From Enoplolaimus lenunculus (lineage: Eukaryota; Nematoda; Enoplea; Enoplida; Thoracostomopsidae), in NCBI GenBank assembly GCA_030248215.1, contig JASANG010001958.1:1-64000 (forward strand): DNA of 64,000 bases. The letters are read 5' to 3'. How positions within the stretch are numbered: the first letter of the stretch is position 1; each line of letters begins with the position of its first letter. The notes under the pieces were generated by a model. That model was not told the origin of the DNA. It worked only from the letters and a program-made list of their open reading frames with translations, and did not search any database. Made by a program: the position numbers and the translations under genes. Below are positions 26,401 through 39,300 of the stretch, one piece after another.

Positions 26401-27242
26401 GTTCAGCCACCCTCAGTTTTGCGTTTGCGTTTAGCAAAAATAGTGTAATTTTATAAAATGGGCCCATGTAAAGATCAGGAGCGGAACGTTTTTCTGTGGA
26501 GCTGCAATATAGTAAGCTTAAACTTTAGACTAAATTTTTATCCCTTCTTAAGCTTAGGCTTAGGCTTAGGCTTAGGTTTTAGGCTTAGGATTAGTCTTAG
26601 GCTTACGCAGCAAATATCGAAACCTTCCTGGTTAATTATACAGTTTCAATAAAGTAATAATTATTTTTCACAAGAACGGTAAAAACAGTTTAAAAATTTA
26701 GCTTTTTCCCAAAAACCACAGATGTTTGTGATTTTTTTATGCAAATTTCAAGTGGGTAATGATTAACCAATTTTTTTCTCGATGTTTTAGGAATTCGCGT
26801 GTAAACCAACATCAGATGTCTTTTACCCGATTGGACGTCAGACAAAATTGAAAATATTCATGCGGGAAGAGGGTTAACAGATTTTGGTCTCCTATTTTTG
26901 AAATCATTAATTACAAATTTGGCACATGTTACTTTAAGGCGCGTCCAAGTTTCTCATGGGCCCATAACAGAGTAGGTTTAGATTCTAGATTACATTTTTT
27001 TGTGTAGGCTTAGGCTTAGGCTTAGGCTTTGGCTAAGGAACACATTTTTGCAACGTTTGGCTTAGGTTTAGGAATACGCTTAATCTACTGTTACGCCCCT
27101 TAAAGTAACATTGGCCACAAGTTTTATGCAATTTATTGCATGAAACAAGCGAAACTATTTTACACAGCGCACTGCAGTATATCTGCAATACATGCTTACC
27201 AGCTAATACAGGTGGATATATATTATGTGGTTGTAGTTGTGT

Positions 27243-27319
<77 letters not shown>

Positions 27320-27321
27320 GC

Positions 27322-27367
<46 letters not shown>

Positions 27368-30300
27368 GCAGTTGTGCTTGCTGCTGCTGTTGTTGTTGCT
27401 GTTGCCATTGTTGTTGCGTTTCAACTGGCACACGAATTGCAAGTGAATTGTTTGCAGTTGCAGACGACGTTGTTGAAATTGCACTAATCGCAGGCAACGG
27501 TTGGTATCCGCCTGTGGTCAGTTGCAGTAACCCCGGTTGACTCCCGGTAGACGCGGCGTGGACAACATTTGAAAGCGCCGATCCAGGGGATGGTGCCGGC
27601 AAAAATGGGGTCCACTGAAACGCTGTGCTTGCAGCGTTGATGCAATGCTGTAGAGAGCCAACGTTACTACTAAGCATTGCCGCTGAAACGCAATAATAAA
27701 ACCTTTAAGCAGACCGGGTATTAAATGTTAGATAATGGTGACGGATATCCGGATATGAAAAAATATACTATTATTTAGTTAATCATTATGGCCCATGTAT
27801 AGAACAGGGCCGGATCGTTTTCCTGAAGGGCAATAATAAAGTCAGTTTAAGCTTTAGACTATTTTTTGCTTAGGCTTAGGCTTAGGCTTAGGCTTAGGCT
27901 TAGGCTAAGACTTAGGCTTAGGTTTAGGCTTGTGCTTAAGCTTAGGCTTAGGCTTAGGCGTAGGCTTAAGCTTAGGCTTAAGAATATGCTTATACTACTG
28001 CTCCAGCCCTGTTCTATACATGGGCCATCATTTCACACATTATATTTACAAAATTTTAACTAATCTTAGACGAATAAGGTGTTTCACATCACTAATTAGC
28101 GAGATAAAAGAGTATGCCGCGATCAAGTACTATTACTTATTACTAAAGTCGCAAACAGGGTCGAGACCCCAGGGTATTTGAGGTCTCCAACCGCGTGCAA
28201 TATGAAGCCCTTTGATAAGGTATCAACCAGGGGCGCAGAAGAATATTCAAAACCAGCGGGCACATACGCGGTTGGACAACGCTTAACAGTCAACAACAAA
28301 CCGCAAGCGAAGCGAGCGAGAATCCAAATAAGCGTAAATAACGCAGTGCTTAAACGTGAACTCCACTTTAAAGGAGGAAAGTTTTTTGAATCGCAGTTGG
28401 TCCGCGGACCAATGGCCACGAGTTTTTTGATATCTGTGGCCCATGTAAAGATCAGGGTCGGAACGCTTTTTCTGTGGGACTGCAATAGAGTAAGCTTAAG
28501 GTTTAGACGAATTTTTTGCCTGGCTTAGGCTTAGGCTTGGGCTTAGGAATATGCTCATTTTTACGCTTAGGCTAAAGACTTAGGAATATGCGCATTCTTA
28601 GGCAGGCTTAAGACAGGGTGCAACCGGAATTACAATTTACCGGAACCGGAACCGGAACCGGAATTTGAAAATTTTACCGGAACGGGAACCGGAAAGTGAA
28701 AAATGCATTTCACCAAAAATTTCGTTTTAGTCTTATTTTTTTGCTCTATTATTTGTGAAATGACCTTAGTTGAACATAGGTATTTATTTTATTTGTTATA
28801 TTTTAGATTTTCGTCGTCGACTGAAGTGAAATCCACCATCATTGGCTTATATTCGGAGTACAACTGGCTTTCAAAAGAGATTTTTAAAACTTAGCAAAGT
28901 TAAGAAAACGGTCAAATTATAACACCGGAATTTTTAAATCCGGTAAAAATTTACCGGAACCGGAACCGGAAGGTGAAAAAATGCCGGAACCGGAATTCCG
29001 GTTGCACCCTGGCTTAAGAATATGCTAATTCTTGGGCTTAGGTTTAGAAATATGCTCATTCTTACTCTTAGACTTAGGCTCAGGCTTAGGAATATGCTCA
29101 TTCTTACTCTTAGGCTTAGGCTTATGAATATGCTCATACTTACGCTTAGGCTTAGGCTATGCTCATTCTTACTCTTAGGCTTAGGCTTAGGAATATGTTC
29201 ATTCTGAAGCTTAGGCTTTGGCTTAGGCTTCGGTTTAGGAATATGCTCATTCTTACGCTTAGACTTAGGCTCAGCCTTAGGAATATGCTCATTCTTACTC
29301 TTAGGCTCAGCCTTAGGAATATGCTCATTCTTACTCTTAGGCTTAGGCTTAGGAATATACTCATACTTACGCTTAGGCTTTGGCTTAGGCTTCGGCTTAG
29401 GAACATGCGTATAATACTGGTCCGCCCGTGTTCTTTACATTCGTTGTATTTGTTTACCGACAGCTAACGGATTGTCAAAACCAAAATCACCCGGCGGTAG
29501 ATTGGGATTTGTGTAATCTTTTGATTTGTCGTTGTTATATTTAACATTGAGCGTTGCCAATTTACTATATTCGATTTTCAATGTACAGCAACCGTTGTAG
29601 ATATTTTGGCCGTCTAAGTACTGAAATTAAAATTAATCAGTAATTATAGTTCAATAGTATAGGCGGCTGGGCCAATGTTACTTTGAGGGGAAGCGTTGCA
29701 AAAATGAGTTCCTAAGCCTAAGCCTAAGCGTTGCAAAAATGAGTTCCTAAGCCTAAGCCTAAGCGTTGCAAAAATGAGTTCCTAAGCCTAAGCCTAAGCG
29801 TTGCAAAAATGAGTTCCTAAGCCTAAGCCTAAGCGTTGCAAAAATGAGTTCCTAAGCCTAAGCCTAAGCGTTGCAAAAATGAGTTAATAAGCCTAAGCCT
29901 AAGCGTTGCAAAAATGAGTTCCTAAGCCTAAGCCTAAGCGTTGCAAAAATGAGTTCCTAAGCCTAAGCCTAAGCGTTGCAAAAATGAGTTAATAAGCCTA
30001 AGCCTAAGCGTTGCAAAAATGAGTTCCTAAGCCTAAGCCTAAGCGTTGCAAAAATGAGTTAATAAGCCTAAGCCTAAGCGTTGCAAAAATGAGTTCCTAA
30101 GCCTAAGCCTAAGCCTAAGCGTTGCAAAAATGAGTTCCTAAGCCTAAGCCTAAGCCTAAGCGTTGCAAAAATGAGTTCCTAAGCTTAAGCCTAAGCCTAA
30201 GCGTTGGAAAAATGAGTTCCTAAGCCTAAGCCTAAGCGTTGCATAAAATGAGTTCCTAAGCCTAAGCCTAAGCCTAAGCGTTGCAAAAATGAGTTCCTAA

Positions 30301-33300
30301 GACTAAGCTTAAGCGTTGCAAAAATGAGTTCCTAAGCCTAAACCTAAGCCTAAACCTAAGCGCAAAATGTAATCTAGAATTTAAACCTACTCTTTTATAG
30401 ACCCACCAGAAACCTGGACGCCGCTTAAAGTAACATCGGCCGGCGGCTGTATACCTGACTACGCTAATTAGAACATATTCAGTGTATCGTATAATTGTGT
30501 TGTACCTCAAAATTGGTGCTATAATTGTATTGGGCTGGAGCACACTTATCCGGCCGTCTTATTGAATCAGAGCGATAAGCTTACATCGGGAAAGATCTAA
30601 ATGGAGTTGTGGTTTGGGTGCTAAAGACCAGTAAATCACAAACTTCTAACAAATAGTAATTGATCGTCCGAGTTCTATCCTAAATCAGTTGGGGGGGGGG
30701 TGGGTTTCTGAAAAACGAGGCGTACAATTTTCAAAAGGAATGTGGGTTGATTGGTATGCTCATAAGGGGCGACTCGGAGGTACCTGACGCGATGCGGCGG
30801 CTGAAACCCCTTGTAGCCCAGGGTTCTCCGGCCTCCTTTGGGAACCAAACAAGAGATGTCGCTTAAGTTACCGTTTAATTAAAACTGAAAATATTTCCAA
30901 ATTGTGTTAAAATGCTAAATTTGGTTTGAAGTCGTGAAAATCATTTTAACTTCGGGTATCAAGATAAATCGTCACCCGACAACTCGTCGCTCAACAACTT
31001 GTAATGCGAAATTTCATCGACTCGGCAATTTTTCCTGAGTCATTATGTTTATGCTTAGGCTTATGATTAGGATTATAAAATTATACGTACATTTATGAGT
31101 CATTATGTTTATGCTTAGGCTTATGATTAGGATTATAAAATTATACGTACATTTATGAGTCATTATGTTTAAGCTTAGGCTTACGATTAGGATTATAAAA
31201 GTATACTTACATTTATTCTTAGGCTTTAGGACACTGTTGGGCGACAAGTTGTCGGGTGACGAATTCTGGTAGATTCATTTAATCGATAGCTATGCCGCTG
31301 TTCGTCAAGGTCAACTTTAACTCTCATGGGTCAACTTGGCAGGGGGATAATTAGCATTTTATGTTAAGATGAAGCTATCCTTTTTCAAAAATTTTATTAT
31401 TCAACGCCGTGTGTTACCGCCCGTCACCGATTTGATATAGTACGCTAACCGGTAGCGTACGATACCAAACCGCGTCCGACGGTGACACACTGCGACGAGT
31501 CAAATTGACACTCTCCGAAATAGGCTTTTGCTGACTACACAAACTGAGTCTACTTCGACTCCGCGAGAGTAAAATTCGACTTACTGAGCGATTCTGTGAA
31601 TCGAATTTGACTCTGGCGGAATCGAATTTTTACTCAGTTTGTGTAATCAGGAAAAGCCTCCGGCACTGCAATTTTAGCATTAATTGCAGTGCGAAATTTG
31701 AAAATTGAAACGTACATTTTTCGCTGTTTGAGCAGCGTTCGCTTCTGAAAATTGAACCAGGACTTGGAACGAGTCTAAAATATTAGTTACACTTTAATTA
31801 GTAATAAAGTTTCACAAAATACAACTGATATGATTAGCTTAAACTCGCGTTCAACTTAAAAAATATTTGTTAGCTTAAGTTAAACTTGGAATTCAAGTAT
31901 AGTTAGTTTGTCTGGTCATTCAAGAGCCAACATTTCAAGTTGTACTTAAACTAATATTCAAGTTTAGTTAAAGTATACTTTTGATGACAAGACACCGTAA
32001 GCAGAATAGGGGGTGTCGTTCCACAACCCCCCCCCCCCGCACAAAGCAACTTATTATTGAGCACTGAAATATAAATACAATAACTTTGATTAGAGAATTT
32101 CTTATTATTTCGGGGGCTTGAGGGTGGTGGTCCACATTTTGCGAAGGGTCCTTAAAGTTTTCTGGGGTTCAGGGATAGGCAGTCCCTCTGATTAGACACA
32201 AAAAGTTGACCCTACCAAAGCATTCAACGCTGCCACTGACACGTCCTTCCATAGGGCGTTTAAAATGTTGATATAATTGCAAGTGAATACTGTACTTGTT
32301 AAACAACTAAAAAGTATATCCGGGCCCGTAGCCAATGGAGAGCCAAGGGTTGTGGCTCAACCCCGCTGGAAAAATTTTGGCCCCCTAGAAAATTTTCAAT
32401 TTTGCTTGTAACTCATTGAAAACCTTTGAATGCCCCTTCTAAAAAATTTTTAGCCACCCTAGCAAGGTGAGCTGGCTACAGGCCTGAGTATATCCCCACA
32501 TTTTCGAAGTTTGTGGGGAGTAAAACCAAGTTTCAATTATTCGGGGGGTGGTGGTAAATATTGCCATTTTAGTTGAAATTTAGCGTATACCACCCACCGA
32601 CATTAATACAATTTGCAGCTGACAAACTTACTATTTTTGCTGAACGTGATTATCCTCAGGACTTTGCCATACTTTGAAAAAATCTAAAACCAACAAATAA
32701 TTAAGCCTAAGGCTCATATTCACCGACGGATGGATCCTTGAAGCTTTGAACGAATGTGGTACAATGCAAAGCTATCCTTATTCCGCGTTTTTAAGCTTAC
32801 AAACGCTTTTTGTCAACCAGTTTAAGCTTTGGCCTAACCTTAAGTTTGAACTGAAGCTAAAACCTTAAGTCTATCGCTGGGAGAGTTGACAGTTTCATAG
32901 CTTCCCACACACTGCACAAATGTGGGTGGAACTTTTCCTACTCAACCAAGTTTTGGAATCAATTTGGTGTTATTTTTTTCCAGGGAGGCTACCGACCGCT
33001 GACCCCCGGCATTTTGAATGGACACTAAACAGTATGGACTGTTATATAACAGCCGTAGCCCCCCCCCCACCCACGCTAAACTATTCATTATTGAGATAGC
33101 GAAAATGGCCATAAAGTGCGTTATACTGTTTTGACGTATAAGAAGAAAGCTTAGCGCGAGGGTCAGGCCCATAGCCAGCCCACCTTGCTGGGGGGGCGGG
33201 CGGGGGGTAAAACTGTTCAGCAGGAGCATTTAAAGGTTTTCAATGACTTGCAAGCAAAGGTTGAAAACCTTCTGTGGGTTCCAAAATTTTTTCAGAGGGG

Positions 33301-36300
33301 GGCTGAATCCACCTGTCTCCCCTTGGCTACGGGCCCGTCTATCGGTCTCACAATGGTCAGGCGTCTACAATTGACATCGGCGGGCCTTATTTCTAATTTT
33401 TAAGTTTCGATACAATCGCTAAGCTCGCTTGAATCCCTGCGCCCCTCCTTGGCTACGGGCTCGGCGAGGGCTTGCTGGCCGTACCATCCATCCTGACTAG
33501 TGTCCTTTCAAATTGCAGATGGTTCAAAGAGCCCATAGGTCAGCTTAGCAAAAAATAGCTCAAAACGATTCAAAAATTTCGTTTTAGTGTTTTCAACCCC
33601 CGTACCCAGGCATCGACTACTATCGACCCACAGTGATTTTTACGAGCGACATTCGGTTGAAATTACAAGCAGAACCTAAATTTTTCAAGGGAGGCACAAG
33701 ATATTGGGCGATCCCACCTTGGCTCCCCTCTTGCTAAACGTACCGAATGTAGCACATCCAGTGTCACCGGATACAGCATATTTTCAATGATAATTCGAAG
33801 CACTGAATTAGGAGTTGTTTGATGTTGTGTTGTTGCTATAGACATTTCGGTTGACGTAGTGGATAATGGTAACTGAAAACATAAAACAAGACACAGTTAC
33901 CGTTTTGCCCCCTCCAGCAAAAACCTAAGCCTAATCTTAAACCTAAATTTATGCTAAGATTTCAGCATTTCTAAATTTCAAAATTTCTAGGGGGGACATG
34001 AATGTCTACTCGAGCCCTACAGACACCTTGCTCACAGGAACGCTCGGTGTATTTATAAGCATGATTTCAAGGGTACATATGTCGTAGACCAGTCTGCTAT
34101 TTAGGCCAATTGCCAGTTCGTATAATCCAATCCACTATTCTGCACAGATAGCAGTTTGGACTAGACGAAATATCGATTATGAGATGTAACAAAACAACAG
34201 TTTTGATCATGTGAGCAGAATGTCCAACAACCGCGTGCCTAAGATGCTACTGGTCGCTCGTATTCCAGGCAGGAGAACGCGGCTCTATGTCGCCCCAGAA
34301 TCACCTGGATGTGAAAAATGCGGTCTGAAATTTATGACAATGTGGGGCCACGCGAATTTACCCACGAACTTGAACCGCACAAAGTTCAAACTGAAGTGGC
34401 CAGAGACGACTGTGGAAATTGCTCAGGACAGATGTAACCTTGGAAAGCTCCAAAATCGGTTACAGCAATTCAGTGGCGATAGATGATGATAATGATGTGA
34501 AACCAGCGCTGATTGGTTAACGGTATTGCGTATGTTCAAATACTCAAATCTGATTGGTCAATACAATTAATAATAGTTTAGCCAAGACCGAACTGCTAAA
34601 ACAGCAGATTGCGACCTAAACAAAGTAGTAATTGGCATGAATAACAGATTAGCCTACGACATATATTTACATCTTGCGTTACGTTGCCTTTATATACGCT
34701 CAGGATAAAAAAAGCCGATAAACCCAAATCAAATCAACACAAGACGGCAGCCAATCGACTATTTTGACGCGGTTTACCTTAAAATCTCATTAAATCAAAC
34801 GAGCATAGAAGCAGATGTGTGTTGAAAATTTCAAATTGTTTTTCTGACGCCATAACATTACATTTCAAAAACATTACAAGTATAAACACCGAATCATTTC
34901 CTGTCTTCTGCTCTCGTTTTCGCTTTAAAATATAAAATTTGATAGTCAAACAAACTTCACAAGGTATATTTTATAACCCGAACACGTACAGGGCCGTAGC
35001 CGACTCGCCCTGTTGATAGGCGGACTTAGGGGACGGCATCGCACAGGGCCGTAGCCGACTCTGTCTGCTGATAGGCGGACTTAGGGGACAGCATCGGACA
35101 GGGCCGTATCCGACTCTGTCTGCTGGTAGACGGACTTCGGGGACAGCATGCGACTGAAATAACAAGTTTACACTCCGTGTTAAAACTAAGGGTAGAAGCA
35201 CCTGAGCCTAAGTCTGGCCTAAGCCTAAGCTTAAGTACCATTATATTTTATTAACCCAGTCATGTTTGGGGGGGCGGAATTTTTTACGGAGGAACTTGCA
35301 GGGGCTGCGCAACGATGCTTAACCAACAGGGTCCAATCCAAGACAAAATATTTTGAAGATATTAACGTTTAAGAAATATCCATCAACCCATCGCACACAA
35401 TATTTTATGCTTAAACTGTGCTCTGAACTACGCGTATTTTGAGTAAAGCTTGAAACCATCTTCATATACAGGGACATTATCATTTTATCGCCAAAAAATT
35501 TTCTGAAAATTGTAAGACAGGGACGTTACCATTTTGTTACAAAAAATTCTGACGAAGGGGTTGTACGCCAACCCCTGTGGATCCGCTAGTGCATGGAACA
35601 CAATATACCAGCACGCGTTGCGTTTTTGTCCGACCCCCCTTATTTGAGGGGGGGCTTGTTATCACAGTTTTAGAGAATACGTAACGAAAGCTGTGTAGAA
35701 CACAGAACGGTCAGACCGGACCAGGTCGAATAGTGAATAAGTGAAGCGAGCGAAAAGCCAGGCACATTTTCAAAATTGTGGCTATTTTTGTTTAAACTGG
35801 TTACGGTGGGGCCAAAAATATAGGGTCCCATGTATAGAACAAGGCCGGATCGTTTTCCAAAGGGGCTATAATAGAGTTAGTTTAAGCTTTAGACTTATTT
35901 TTTTGCTTAGGCTTAGGCTTAGGTTTAGGCTTAGGCTTAGGAATAGGCTCATCCATGCTCTTAGGCTAAGGCTTAGGCGTAGGCTTAGGCTTAGGAATAC
36001 GCTTATACTAGTGTTACGGCCCTGTTCTATACATGGGCCAATAAAGGCAACCATTTATCGCAAAAAACCTATTTCAACGCTACTAACATACATCGTTCAC
36101 AATAATTTGTGTACGGAACCGCGACAAGTCATCGCCCAACCCTCGTCGACCGACAACGAATAGCAAAACAATGTGGCCAAATTATCGTTTACGGTTCAAC
36201 CAATACTGGGTTTCGTTTGAAAACTAATCGGTCAACTGGTGGCGAGGGAACGTTGAACCAGGTTAAACCAGTATATAAGCCAGTCTATAAAATTTCAACA

Positions 36301-39300
36301 TTTAATTATAAACACAATTCTGTGTATTTTCTGATTTATATATTGAAATAAAACAATTATCACTGAAGTTTTTTATATTAGCAGTCTTGTAACTCGGAGC
36401 AACAGGTTGTGGTTTTCGATGAAATTGTCAAACCAGCAAACCCCTCATATGGATGGAGGAACAATTAACAGCTACTAACCAGGACCTATGTGCTGGGGGT
36501 GATAGGCGAAGGCCAAGTGAGGCCCGATCCTCTAAGGACACTATCACCCAGCCATAACCCAAAAATGATTCGACAGCGTCGAATATATTCAATGTTTACC
36601 CTGCCGATTATGAAAACATCCTGTCCCTCTAAGTAATATTTTTCGTTGAGGGACAGCTAGTAAAATTTGATTTGATTTATAAACAATAAAAGAATATATT
36701 ATTTAATTTCATTCGTTGTAGCAAGAGTATGATTATCACTCTTTTACAAGAATGTGTAAAACTTGCTGGTTGTTTCACCGTCGTGCCCGTAGTCAAGGGG
36801 GGCCTAGAAGGGCTCAGCCCCCATTGGAAAAATGTTGTCCTCCCTAGAAGATTTTCAATCTTGCTTGTAAGTCATTGAAAACCCTTGAATGCCGCTTCCT
36901 GAATAATTCTTCGCCCACCTAGCAAGGTGAGCTGGCTACGGGCCTGTTGGCGTACCCCCCGTGTTTAGACGGGGGTCGCTGTCACATGCAATACCCGTAA
37001 ATAAAACTATAGCTGAGCACTTTTTAATGCCGGATACATACAGTGCCATGGTTCGCACAGGTTGTAGAAACGCAACGCGTGTCGGGTACACGTTATACCA
37101 TACGGATCCCCAAGACTTGCATACTCTTGTATCATACACTCTTGGTTGTAATAAGCAATATGAAATAAACCGTAGCATTGTTAGCGTTTTATGAGGGGTC
37201 CTGTTCTAACCAGCCAAGGACGTATCGAGACGGGGGTGAATTGCCATGTTCCCGCCCCACAGGGATATATTGCTATCAAGTAAAGACACTGTCTTATTGA
37301 AGCATCGTCAACGGTTGGCTAATTCTGTCTTTACGACCGTATATTTTAGTAATTTTTTCACCGTCGGCTACTAGCAGTCCAAATTTAACGGTACGTCCCT
37401 AGTAGCGGTAAAACTAAACCTATTTGCCTGTTACAGCCTTAGATCAACGCCGTAATATTCCTAAACCAAAGCCTAGCGATAAGCCAGAACCTGAGTCACA
37501 GCCTAAGCCTAAACCAAAACCTAAGGATAAGGAAAAAGCCTGAACCTAAGCCTAAGGCTAAACCTTTACCTAAGCCTAAGCCTAAACCTTTATCTAAGCC
37601 TAAGCCTAAACCTTTACCTAAGCCTAAGCCTAAACCTTTACCTAAGCCTAAGCCTAAACCTTTACCTAAGCCTAAGCCTAAACCTTTACCTAAGCCTAAG
37701 CCTAAGCCTAAGCCTAAGCCTATAAGCCTAAGACTAAGCCTAAGCCTAAGCCTATAAGCCTAAGACTAAGCCAAAGCCGCAAAATTAGTCTAAAGCTTAT
37801 AACCAGGTCCGCGCTGAATAACGGTTCGCTCCTTATCTATAAACCTTGGCTCCTGTTAATATACATAATTAAGCGTTTATTCTTGTAACTTAGAACAGAC
37901 CCCAGTTAGGGATTATTCATTTCTTCTACAGTTTGTCCTGCAATAAATTTTACTCCGTTCAAAATAATCTTAAATTTGAGCATTATCCACCCCCCTAGCC
38001 AGCTCACTTGCGAGAGGGGGTGGCTAAAATTTTTTCCGGTGGGGCATTCAAGCATTTTTAATGAGTTACAAACAAGGTTGAAAACACTTTTTAGGGGGAC
38101 CAAAATTTTTCCCGGGGGGCTTAGCCCCCCCTGGCCCTCCACTTGGCTACGGGTCCGGCATTATCTTAAATTTATTAACAGACATTGTTTTTCAGAATTT
38201 ACTGGTGGGAGGGCAAGGTTAATTTGTAAAAAAAGACTTAAATTTAGTGAAAAATCACATATTTTTCACGATAATAAAACATCGAAAACAAAACAGATGC
38301 GGGTGCTCTGGCATTAATAAAATATTGCAGTTTGAGAGTAAAATGATTATTCATTTTGACTTTGGAGACGGTTTGGTAATTTGGGTTGAAGCAAAAATAG
38401 GGCCGTAACTACGGATGCGGGGTACAGTTGTGGCTCGACGGGCTCATTCGCCGTCTGGGCCAATGTATACAACAGAGCTGTAACAGTAGTATAAGCATAT
38501 TCCTAAGCCTACTGTCTAAAAGCTTAAAACTAGCTTGATTTAAGCTTACAGTAATCAAGCAGTATTAAATTAATTTTGGAGATTAACTGCACTAACCGGT
38601 GGGTTTAGTTTTAAAGTAATTTAAAATCTTTCGTGTTTTTAGTTTAAGCTAAGCTTAGTGAACTCTAATAGATACACATAATTTCTGAGCTGGATTTGTT
38701 ACTTAGACCAAGAATAAGTTTACTTAAACTCGTTAAGCTTAAAAATATGTTAGTTTAAGTAAAACTTAAAATTCTAGTTTAGTTAGTCCGTCCAGCCATT
38801 TGAGTTTTACTAAAACTAATATTAAAGTCTAAGCTATAATTTAAGTAAAATTGTAGTTTCAGTAACCTTATACCAGGACCATTCGCGAGGCTCGTTGTTA
38901 CTGGAAGGGGCTCATGTAAAAATAAGGAGCGGAACACTATTCTGCTGGACTGCAATAGAGTAAGCTAAAGCTTTAGACTAATTTTTTGTGCTTAGTAGGT
39001 TTAGGCATATGTATAAGCTCACTTTTAAGCCTAGCCTAGGCTTAGGCTACACTGCAACAAACGGTGAGTTAAATTCACTCTCTCCGAAATAGGCTTTTCC
39101 TTACTACACAAAATGAGTCAAAATTCGACTCCGCCACAGTCAAATTGTTCCAATTTGACTGTGACGGAGTGGAATTTTGACTCAGTTTGTGTAGTCAAGA
39201 AACGCCTATTTCGTAGAGTCAATTTGGCGCACCATTTTTTGCAGTGCGTAGAATCTGCTTATACTACTGTTACGGCCATGTTCTGGGAACGAACATTGCA

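Noticed and set aside
27136-27540. Plus-strand polyCys, polyVal and polyLeu frames
   Set aside because: They are antisense and out-of-frame readings of the polyGln exon, which is fixed by splice sites and RRM context.
29690-30360. CRISPR-like array with 35-bp period
   Set aside because: There are no unique spacers; the whole unit repeats and it is enclosed by transposon-like ends with a target duplication.
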